This document shows, piece after piece, positions 32,158 through 38,386 of a stretch of DNA of 38,386 bases. Numbering within the stretch: the first letter of the stretch is position 1; each line of letters starts with the position of its first letter. This DNA comes from Clostridia bacterium (GTDB taxonomy: Bacteria; Bacillota; Clostridia; Oscillospirales; CAG-272). The position numbers and the translations under genes were made by a program. The stretch covers positions 1 through 38,386 of the forward strand of contig JAFXAC010000073.1 in the NCBI GenBank assembly GCA_017522125.1, given 5' to 3'. The notes under the pieces were generated by a model. The model ran no database searches. It was not told the DNA's origin and worked only from the letters and a program-made list of their open reading frames with translations.

Positions 32158-33345
32158 GTGAGAAATGAAGAGCTTTTCGTCTGCCCCCCGTATCTCGAAA
32201 GGGTAATGACGCGCCTTACGGACGCGGGACACGCGGCGTTTGCCGTGGGCGGCGCGGTGCGCGACTGCCTGCTTGGACGCGAGCCGCACGACTACGACCT
32301 TACCACCAGCGCCACTCCCGACGAGATGGCGGCGGTGTTTTCCGATATGCGCACCATTCCCACGGGGATCGCGCACGGCACGCTGACCGTGCTTTCGGAC
32401 GGCAACCCCATAGAAATAACCACCTTCCGCGTCGACGGCGGCTACTCCGACGGCAGACATCCCGACGCCGTCAGCTTCTCGCGCCGCCTTGACGACGACC
32501 TTTCGCGGCGCGATTTTACCGTAAACGCGCTTGCTTGGTCGAGGGAAACGGGCATCGTCGACCTTTTCGGCGGCATAGCCGACCTTCGCGCAGGAGTAAT
32601 TCGCGCGGTTGGAGAGCCTACGCTTCGCTTTACCGAGGACGCACTGCGCATTTTGCGTGCGTTTCGCTTTGCGGCAAGGCTTGGATTTTCAATAGAAAAT
32701 GAAACCCTTTGCGCCGCCGTGCGTCTTAAGGACAGACTCTCCCTCATCTCCGCGGAGCGCATAGCCTCGGAGCTGTGCGGACTTTTGTGTGCGCCGCACC
32801 CCGCCCCCGCGCTGACACAGATGAAGGACGCGGGCATACTTTCGCTCGTTCTCGGAGTTGAAATTCCAAACGAAAATATATCCCTTATCTCACGCCTGCC
32901 CGACACCGCAAGGCTTGAGGTACGCCTCGGTGCGCTGCTTCGCGGGACGGCAGAGCCGCAAAAAACGCTGAAGGGCTTGAAGCTGTCAAACAAAATCATA
33001 TCCGATGCTACCGAGATATCCACGGCACAGCTCCCCGCAAAGCATTCGGACCGCGCTCTGCGCCGCTTTGCGTCACGCTACGCCACGGCACGCGAGATAC
33101 TCCTGCTTTGCGAGGACGAGAGCGCACTTGCGCACTTCGACAGCGTAATGGCACAATCTCCACCCCTTTCGATCTCACAGCTTGCCGTAGGCGGCAGGGA
33201 GCTTTCGGATGCGGGCATCGCGCAGAGCAAGGAGCTTGGCGAAGTACTTGCCGTTTTGCTTGACACCGTCATAGACGATCCGTGCAAGAACACCGCAGAC
33301 GCTCTGCTCGCCACAGCGCGTAAATATATGGAGAGCAAAAAATGA
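32158..33345 (+). CDS. cca: CCA-adding tRNA nucleotidyltransferase
   Basis: A 395-residue class II nucleotidyltransferase that adds or repairs the 3' CCA of tRNAs. The head domain has FAVGGAVRDCLLG and the catalytic DYDLTT pair of Asp, then RRDFTVNALAW and the neck helix LRFTEDALRILRAFRFAARLGF with the base-selecting Arg-Ala-Arg-like block. There is no HD domain. The start is GTG with an aggggggg site seven bases upstream; no better ATG lies in frame. The next gene overlaps its stop (ATGA). Codons are rich in GCG and CGC. Confidence 0.93.
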   Translation: MRNEELFVCPPYLERVMTRLTDAGHAAFAVGGAVRDCLLGREPHDYDLTTSATPDEMAAVFSDMRTIPTGIAHGTLTVLSDGNPIEITTFRVDGGYSDGRHPDAVSFSRRLDDDLSRRDFTVNALAWSRETGIVDLFGGIADLRAGVIRAVGEPTLRFTEDALRILRAFRFAARLGFSIENETLCAAVRLKDRLSLISAERIASELCGLLCAPHPAPALTQMKDAGILSLVLGVEIPNENISLISRLPDTARLEVRLGALLRGTAEPQKTLKGLKLSNKIISDATEISTAQLPAKHSDRALRRFASRYATAREILLLCEDESALAHFDSVMAQSPPLSISQLAVGGRELSDAGIAQSKELGEVLAVLLDTVIDDPCKNTADALLATARKYMESKK

Positions 33346-33734
33346 GCGCAAGATACGAAATAATCCGCGATTTTAGCGGCAACTGCCACTTCGAGCTTCG
33401 CTCGGGCGCGTCGCTACCACTGCTGACAGGCGGCAACCGCACCACCCTTGCGCTTTGCCGCGGAAGCATTGCCTCGGCGCGTATAATTTGCGACGCTCCG
33501 CTTGAGGACATCCGCGGATATACGGGAGCCGCCACGGGAGTATTAAAATTCCCCAAATACCGATTTGAGCGTATGCCGTCGGGCAGATACACCTTTTCGC
33601 TCTGGGCGAAAAACGGGAAACGGCTTGCCGTGGGCCCTGCGTGCGGAACGGTCAGCGCGGCGCTTGACGCCCTTGCCGCCGCGCGACGCGAGGCAAGATA
33701 CGCACCCGTTTCCGAGAGGATCGGCGGTGTATGA
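33342..33734 (+). CDS. Small protein with two DUF1508-like repeats
   Basis: A 130-residue protein. Both halves start alike: ARYEIIRDFSGNCHFELRSG (residues 3-22) and PKYRFERMPSGRYTFSLWAK, the latter followed by NGKRLAVGPACGTVSAALDAL. This is the pattern of the tandem YegP/DUF1508 (UPF0339) fold, in which [YF]xIxxxxxGxxxFxLxAxNGxxIxxS is followed by a helix. Assignment is by eye. Its ATG overlaps the cca TGA by four bases, so the two are translationally coupled. Function is unknown. Confidence 0.6.
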   Translation: MSARYEIIRDFSGNCHFELRSGASLPLLTGGNRTTLALCRGSIASARIICDAPLEDIRGYTGAATGVLKFPKYRFERMPSGRYTFSLWAKNGKRLAVGPACGTVSAALDALAAARREARYAPVSERIGGV

Positions 33735-33767
33735 CCGCCAAGGACTTATAAATGAAAGGATAACGCC

Positions 33768-35024
33768 ATGCAAGAACATCTTCCTACCCCAGCCGAAAAA
33801 ACCGAAAAAAGACGGCAGTTTTTGATAAATTTCACCTATTTCGTTTTAATATTCGCCATTTCCATCTTCATAGTCAGATACGCCCTCGGCGCACTTATGC
33901 CCTTTATCATTGCGCTCGTCGTGACGACGATGCTGCGCCCCATCGTTCGTTTCTTCAAGAACAGGCTAAAGGTCAAAAGCCGTCTGCTTGAGCCCGTGCT
34001 CGTCATTCTTTTCTACTGCACGATAGGCGTTATCGCCGCGCTTATAGCGCTTGAAATAGCAAAATCCATCGGCTCGATAATCTCGTATCTGCCGTCGTTC
34101 TACAGCCAAAGCATCTCGCCCACGCTTTCAAATGCGATATCCGCGATAAACGAGCTTCTTGCGAGGTTTGAAATTCAGTACACGCTGTCCACAGGCACCA
34201 TTCTGTCCTCGCTCGGCACCGCCATCAGCTCAATATCGGGCACGCTTATCTCAAGCGCGGGAAATCTCGCGCTCGCAACGCCCTCGTTCATTATAAATCT
34301 TGTGTTCACCGTTGTTGCGACCGTATTTATGCTGATGGACCTCGACCTCGTGGTGAAATTCACGCACCACCAGCTCTCCGAAAAGAACTCAAAGCTCCTA
34401 CACGAAACCTTTGAGCGACTTAAATTCGTACTTAAAAAATATATTCTCTCATATGCGGCAATAATGTTAATAACCTTTGGCGAGATATGGCTCGGACTTA
34501 CCGTGCTCGGCGTTACGAATGCGGCGCTTATCGCCGCCATCATCGCCGCGTTTGACATTTTGCCCGTCGTTGGTGCGTCCCTCATAATTCTTCCGTGGGC
34601 GGTGGTGAGCCTTCTTACGGGAAACGTCGGGCTTGCCGTCGGACTTGTCGTTCTGCTTGCCATTCTCGCCGTGGTGCGAAACATCATCGAGCCGAAGATC
34701 GTCGGCTCAAGCGTGGGAATGCACCCGTTGCTTATGCTATTTGCTATGATACTCGGCAACTTCATTTACGGGCCTATCGGAATTTTGCTTATGCCCATAG
34801 GCGTCGCAATGATACAAAAGCTCTCTGATGACGGCATAATCCATCTGTATAAGCCCCTTCCCGAGGAGGAAGTCGAGGAGGAAAAGCCGAGCAGACTGAG
34901 CGCATTTTTCAACCGTATATTACAAAAGATAGGCGCAATTTTAAGCGCACCCTTCAAAAAGCTGTTCAAACGAAAAAAATCCTCGGAAAAAACCGAGAAG
35001 AAGAAAGGAAACGACAATGAGTAA
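33768..35024 (+). CDS. AI-2E/YtvI family permease-like membrane protein
   Basis: A 418-residue polytopic protein with about eight membrane segments. The family motif GVTNAALIAAIIAAFDILPVVG and the block NIIEPKIVGSSVGMHPLLML are typical of the AI-2E transporter-like superfamily, which includes the sporulation protein YtvI, Na+/H+ antiporters and exporters. Substrate cannot be told from sequence. A charged cytoplasmic tail of about 65 residues (EEEVEEEKPS... then lysine-rich) is longer than usual. aaagga precedes the ATG. The stop is overlapped by the flavin reductase-rubredoxin start (ATGAGTAA). Confidence 0.88.
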   Translation: MQEHLPTPAEKTEKRRQFLINFTYFVLIFAISIFIVRYALGALMPFIIALVVTTMLRPIVRFFKNRLKVKSRLLEPVLVILFYCTIGVIAALIALEIAKSIGSIISYLPSFYSQSISPTLSNAISAINELLARFEIQYTLSTGTILSSLGTAISSISGTLISSAGNLALATPSFIINLVFTVVATVFMLMDLDLVVKFTHHQLSEKNSKLLHETFERLKFVLKKYILSYAAIMLITFGEIWLGLTVLGVTNAALIAAIIAAFDILPVVGASLIILPWAVVSLLTGNVGLAVGLVVLLAILAVVRNIIEPKIVGSSVGMHPLLMLFAMILGNFIYGPIGILLMPIGVAMIQKLSDDGIIHLYKPLPEEEVEEEKPSRLSAFFNRILQKIGAILSAPFKKLFKRKKSSEKTEKKKGNDNE

Positions 35025-35631
35025 TATCGACAACACCGCACTTTATAAGATCAGCTACGGTCTTTACGCGCTGACCACGAACGACGGCGAGCGCGACAAC
35101 GCAATGATACTGAACACCGCCGTCCAGCTTACCGACACCCCCTTACAGCTTGCCGTTTGCATCAACAACAATAACTACTCCTGCGAAACGGTAAAGAAAA
35201 CGCGGAAAATGAACCTTAATTGCCTTGACACGCGCGCCACCTTTGACGTTTTCAAGAAATTTGGCTTCGCAAGCGGAAGGGACACCGACAAGCTTGCGGG
35301 CGAGAGCTTTACGCGCAGTGAAAACGGTCTTGCCGTCATAAACGAATGCTCAAACGCTTTTATCTCCCTTAGCGTTGACTCCTACCTTGACCTTGGCACG
35401 CACACCCTTTTCATCTGCCGCGTGAGTGAGGCGGCTGTGCTTGGAAACGAGCCGTCCATGACGTACGAATACTACCACAAGAGCGTTAAGCCCAAGCCCG
35501 CGGCAAAGCCCGCCGAGAAAAAGCGTTACGTTTGCCGCATATGCGGATATACCTACGAGGGCGAGGAGCTTCCCGCCGATTTCATCTGCCCTTGGTGCGG
35601 ACACGGCGTAGCCGATTTCGAGGAAGCGTAA
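35017..35631 (+). CDS. Flavin reductase-rubredoxin fusion (high-molecular-weight rubredoxin type)
   Basis: A 204-residue two-domain protein. Residues 1-150 are an FMN-binding split-barrel flavin reductase domain (LYKISYGLYALTTNDGERDN, then NLNCLDTRATFDVFKKFGF). After a Pro/Lys/Ala linker, a rubredoxin domain has the knuckles CRICGYTYEG and CPWCGHG, so all four iron-binding Cys are present. Such Hrb proteins move electrons to flavodiiron proteins for O2 or NO reduction in anaerobes such as Moorella. The domain lacks the usual Lys after the second knuckle (GVADF). aaaggaa precedes the ATG; it overlaps the permease gene by 8 bases. Confidence 0.88.
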   Translation: MSNIDNTALYKISYGLYALTTNDGERDNAMILNTAVQLTDTPLQLAVCINNNNYSCETVKKTRKMNLNCLDTRATFDVFKKFGFASGRDTDKLAGESFTRSENGLAVINECSNAFISLSVDSYLDLGTHTLFICRVSEAAVLGNEPSMTYEYYHKSVKPKPAAKPAEKKRYVCRICGYTYEGEELPADFICPWCGHGVADFEEA

Positions 35632-35645
35632 ATCCAATAGATATA

Positions 35646-35678
35646 AAAAATGCGACCTGAAGATCAGGTCGCATTTTT
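35646..35678. terminator. Bidirectional terminator between the rubredoxin and surface-protein genes
   Basis: The perfect 15-bp arms aaaaatgcgacctga and tcaggtcgcattttt with a 3-base loop, with T5 in both directions. It serves both convergent genes. Confidence 0.9.
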
Positions 35679-35704
35679 ATATGTTTGATTAATCTTTAAT
35701 AAGA

Positions 35705-36895
35705 TCAGTTCTGCTCTCTCTTGCGGAGAACGACGGTGGTGCAAGCAACTGCTGCAACTGCAACTACTACGAAGAGAGCTGCAAGAGAGTTGTCACCGGT
35801 GTCGGGAGCTACGTTCTCATAGGTGGGAAGAGTCATCTGAGCCTCGATAGCTGCGATAGCAGTAGCAGCGGCAGCAGCGTCAACCTTGGTTGCGCCCTGA
35901 ACGGTGGTCTCACCGTTTACGTAGGAGCAGTTGGTTGCAACTGCGGAGCCACTCTTCTTGGGGAGCGCAATAGCGTCGGTGGAAGTTCCCTCGGAAGCGG
36001 AGGTCATAGTACCGGTGCTTATGCAGTTGCTAAGAGTGAATACGCTTTCCGCGTTATCGGTTCTGATTGCGAAAGCGGATGCGCCGTAGTGAGCAGAGGT
36101 GTTGGAGGTGATGAGGGTTACGTCACCGGTGTTTACACAGTCGGTAAGAGTAACGAGAGCCTTGCCCTTGGAGGTACCGATAAGACCTGCGGCGTTAGAG
36201 CCCTTCTGACCTTCTGCCTTGCTCTCAACAACTACATCACCGTTGTTGATAACGCGAGTCATCATACCCTCAACTGCACCGTCAGCACAGTAGATACCGC
36301 CGGCATAGTTCTTGTTACCGGTAATATTACCGTTGTTTACAACGTCGGTGAAGTTGATAGTTGTCTTTGTGCCAAGGTTTCCGAGGATACCGCTGACCTG
36401 GTTTACGGACTGGAGGTCGCCATTGTTGACACAAGAGGTCATCGTGATAGATACGGTGCCGCTGCTGGTAGCAATAAAGCCGCCAACCTGCTTGGTGGAG
36501 TCAGCAACGTCAACGTTGTTCACAACGTTCTGGAACGTAACGGTAGCGTCGCCCTTAGCAAGGTGTACGATGGGGGACTCAGCAATAGCAGCTGCAGCTA
36601 CGGTCTGGAAGTTCTTGAGAGTAACGGTGCCGGTGATTTCAGCAAACATGGTCTTTTCAACGGTAACAGCCTTGCCGTTTCCGTCGAAGGTTCCTGCGAA
36701 GGAAGCGATGGTTTCGTTAGCTACTACGTTAGCGGTGAGCTTGATGCTTGCAGTAGCGTCAGCCTCGATAGCAGCCTTGACCTTTGCCCAGGTGTTGCAC
36801 TCTACTGCGCCGGCAGCAGATGCACCGATTCCGAGCATTGCGATCATGGACATGATCATAACGAGGGAGAGGATTACAGACAGAGTCTTTTTCAT
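35705..36895 (-). CDS. Secreted repeat surface protein with PxTG-type sorting signal
   Basis: A 396-residue exported protein. The signal peptide (1-28, cleavage after ASA) is followed by repeats of the form V[NV]NNG[DN][IV]xxxxxxAGGI (for example VVNNGNITGNKNYAGGI), as in GLUG-like beta-helix surface proteins. Then come a helical alanine-rich segment and the C-terminal APDTGD, a hydrophobic helix and LRKREQN, which fits a sortase substrate. Codons match those of PFOR and pnp rather than its neighbours, suggesting abundant expression. It has a consensus promoter and its own terminator, and it is a relative of the partial gene at 37041. No sortase gene is in the window. Confidence 0.85.
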   Translation of the reverse strand: MKKTLSVILSLVMIMSMIAMLGIGASAAGAVECNTWAKVKAAIEADATASIKLTANVVANETIASFAGTFDGNGKAVTVEKTMFAEITGTVTLKNFQTVAAAAIAESPIVHLAKGDATVTFQNVVNNVDVADSTKQVGGFIATSSGTVSITMTSCVNNGDLQSVNQVSGILGNLGTKTTINFTDVVNNGNITGNKNYAGGIYCADGAVEGMMTRVINNGDVVVESKAEGQKGSNAAGLIGTSKGKALVTLTDCVNTGDVTLITSNTSAHYGASAFAIRTDNAESVFTLSNCISTGTMTSASEGTSTDAIALPKKSGSAVATNCSYVNGETTVQGATKVDAAAAATAIAAIEAQMTLPTYENVAPDTGDNSLAALFVVVAVAAVACTTVVLRKREQN

Positions 36896-36945
36896 TTTGA
36901 TGATTTCCTTTCAAAAATTTATTCCGAAAATATATCAGATAAATC

Positions 36946-36974
36946 ATTTTACCATTAAAAAGAGCTCTTGTCAA
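36946..36974 (-). promoter_or_regulatory. Sigma-A promoter of the PxTG surface protein
   Basis: On the minus strand TTGACA (36974-36969), a 17-bp spacer and TAAAAT (36951-36946). Confidence 0.88.
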
Positions 36975-36985
36975 TAAGAATTAAC

Positions 36986-37016
36986 AAAAAAACAGGCGCT
37001 GTGCGCCTGTTTTTTT
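36986..37016 (-). terminator. Terminator of the GGCG surface protein
   Basis: The arms aaaacaggcgc and gcgcctgtttt with a 3-base loop, flanked by A and T runs, 24 bases after the stop. Confidence 0.88.
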
Positions 37017-37040
37017 ATGTTTATGCTAATTAATTACCAA

Positions 37041-38386
37041 TTAGTCCTCTTTCTTGCGAGCGATTGCTACTGCGCCTACGGCTGCAACAGCAACGATAGC
37101 AAGAGAAATGCTGGAACCGCATCCGCCCTCTTCTGCAGCAGCAGTAGTGGTAGCAGTGGGCTTGGTGGTGTCCGCGGGCTTGGTGGTGTTGTCGCCTGCG
37201 GGCTTGGTGGTGTCGTCGCCGGCATCAACGGTGGTGTCGTCGCCAGCATCAACGGTGGTGTCGTCGCCATCAGCGGGGGTGTCCTCACCCTCAACGCCGC
37301 TGGTTACGGGAGCAGCCTGGTTGGGAGCAGCAGCTACGATAGCATCGAAAGCAGCCTGGCAAGCAACCTGGTCAGCTGCAGCGAAGCCGGTAGCACCCTC
37401 AACGAGAGTAGCAGCGAACTCACCGATAGCGCTCATACCGTGGAGGTAGGTGCAGTTGGTAAGGGTGATGATACCCTGACCGTCCTTGGTGTAGCCGTTG
37501 AAGGGGTCAGCAGAGGAGGTAGCAGAACCGTCAGCATTAGCGTCAGCGTCAAGAGCGCCCATTACTACGCAGTTGTCCATAGCAATGGTTACGTTAGCGG
37601 AAGAGAATCTGGGGCAGATACCTGCTGCGCCGTACTTAGCGCCAACCTTTTCGGGGTTGACCTGCTTCTCACCGGTCTCAGCATTGATGATGGGGTTCTG
37701 GTCGATAACACCGGAGTTAGCACAGTAGCTGAAGGTACCCTCTGCGCTACCGTTAACCTGACCGATCATACCGCCTGCATCGTTCTCGGCACAAACCTTA
37801 CCGTTGTTGATGCAGTATTTGAAATCAGCAGTAAGCTGAGCGTTAACGTTACCAACGATACCGCCGGCGTAGGAGTTGTTAGCGAAAACGTCGCCGTTGT
37901 TAACAGCGTTGTAGATGGTGAGGTAGGTGTGGCCGGAAGCGTGTCCGCAGTTACCTACGATACCGCCGGTCTGGTTTCTGGAGTACATATCGCCGTTGTT
38001 AACAACGTCGTAGATGTAGATCCAGTTCTCGGAGTCAGCGTAGCCAAGAATGCCCGCGATGGGGGACTGATCCTCGGGATGCTCGATAACGTTTACGTTG
38101 TTGGTAACGCCGGAGATCCAGATGGGAGTTTCAGCGCTGCTACCTGCTGCAAGGCTTACAACGGGGTTGGTGTAGAATACTACGTCCTTACCCTCGGCGT
38201 CCTTAGCCTGGTTAACAGTGAAGTTCTTGATGGTTGCACCGCCGCTGACCTCAACGAAGAGGGTTACAGAAGAGGTGATCACGTGGTCGCCGCCGTCGAA
38301 GGAGCCGAAGAAGCCCTCGATGGAAACGGTTGCAGCACTGTCAGCAGTAAGCTTGTAGTTGCCTTCGCCGTAGTTCTCGTTTGCAG
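37041..38386 (-). CDS. Repeat surface protein with Gly-Gly-Cys-Gly C-terminal anchor, N-terminus outside the window
   Basis: The frame is open to the right end of the window, so the N-terminus is missing; the GTG at 38282 is internal. The visible part of about 447 residues aligns in style with the neighbour at 35705: FDGGDHVITSSVTLFVEVSG matches its FDGNGKAVTVEKTMFAEITG. It carries repeats such as AVNNGDVFANNSYAGGIVGN and CINNGKVCAENDAGGMIGQ. A Thr/Asp/Pro stalk with TTVDAGDD and TTKPA units (about 60 residues) leads to EEGGCGSS, a hydrophobic helix and ARKKED. This signal matches the SGNH hydrolase, not the PxTG neighbour. Codons suggest high expression. Confidence 0.85.
   Translation of the reverse strand, partial: ANENYGEGNYKLTADSAATVSIEGFFGSFDGGDHVITSSVTLFVEVSGGATIKNFTVNQAKDAEGKDVVFYTNPVVSLAAGSSAETPIWISGVTNNVNVIEHPEDQSPIAGILGYADSENWIYIYDVVNNGDMYSRNQTGGIVGNCGHASGHTYLTIYNAVNNGDVFANNSYAGGIVGNVNAQLTADFKYCINNGKVCAENDAGGMIGQVNGSAEGTFSYCANSGVIDQNPIINAETGEKQVNPEKVGAKYGAAGICPRFSSANVTIAMDNCVVMGALDADANADGSATSSADPFNGYTKDGQGIITLTNCTYLHGMSAIGEFAATLVEGATGFAAADQVACQAAFDAIVAAAPNQAAPVTSGVEGEDTPADGDDTTVDAGDDTTVDAGDDTTKPAGDNTTKPADTTKPTATTTAAAEEGGCGSSISLAIVAVAAVGAVAIARKKED
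37147..37275. repeat. Stalk-encoding tandem repeat (TTVDAGDD / TTKPA)
   Basis: Degenerate tandem units within the GGCG surface protein. gcatcaacggtggtgtcgtc occurs twice 24 bases apart, and ggcttggtggtgt recurs beside it. This could vary stalk length in frame. Confidence 0.7.

Overview
The window looks like chromosomal DNA of an uncultured, anaerobic, spore-forming Clostridia-class Gram-positive bacterium. Pyruvate:ferredoxin oxidoreductase and a flavin reductase-rubredoxin fusion point to anaerobic life. SpoIIR, behind a sigma-F-like promoter, and a YtvI-like permease point to sporulation. An LTA-synthase-like enzyme, lipoproteins and a PxTG-type surface protein point to a Gram-positive wall. 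rpsO-pnp and rimP-nusA-rnpM-ylxQ-infB have the Firmicutes order. I cannot name a species. There is no rRNA, tRNA, IS element, prophage or CRISPR array.

Layout. 1-3.9 kb (+): the 3' part of PFOR, an intergenic mini-hairpin array, pgeF and spoIIR. 3.9-4.8 kb: an AT-rich two-gene cassette, a small XRE regulator divergent from a SLOG-fold protein, with three copies of a 16-bp palindromic operator between them. 4.8-6.8 kb (-): pgk-tpiA. 6.9-9.5 kb (-): a VanY-like protein with altered catalytic residues, then a solute-binding-type lipoprotein. 9.6-12.2 kb (-): rpsO-pnp with a long leader hairpin before pnp. 12.4-14.7 kb (-): serC-serA. 14.8-18.6 kb (-): a DUF1846 protein and an LTA-synthase-like protein. 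18.7-23.1 kb (-): a compact six-gene operon (small membrane protein, SecB-like chaperone, U32 protein, UppP, toprim/DUF4093 protein, lipid kinase). 23.2-26.1 kb: a second mini-hairpin array and two paralogous YD-repeat lipoproteins. 26.1-32 kb (-): rimP-nusA-rnpM-ylxQ-infB, with a secreted SGNH hydrolase coupled to the end of infB and an apparent 18-codon ORF coupled to the front of rimP. 32.1-35.6 kb (+): cca, a DUF1508-like protein, an AI-2E/YtvI permease and the flavin reductase-rubredoxin protein. 35.7-38.4 kb (-): two related repeat-rich surface proteins with different C-terminal anchors; the second runs off the window.

The genes are mostly core metabolism, translation and RNA processing, mixed with envelope and secretion functions. 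Transcription units are well delimited: ten sigma-A-type promoters with exact 17-bp spacers and many perfect-stem terminators can be read directly. The parts least explained by known families are the XRE/SLOG cassette and its operators, the shared Gly-Gly-Cys-Gly C-terminal signal on two exported proteins, the ATCAT-linked mini-hairpin arrays, the coding leader before rimP, and the envelope gene coupled to infB.
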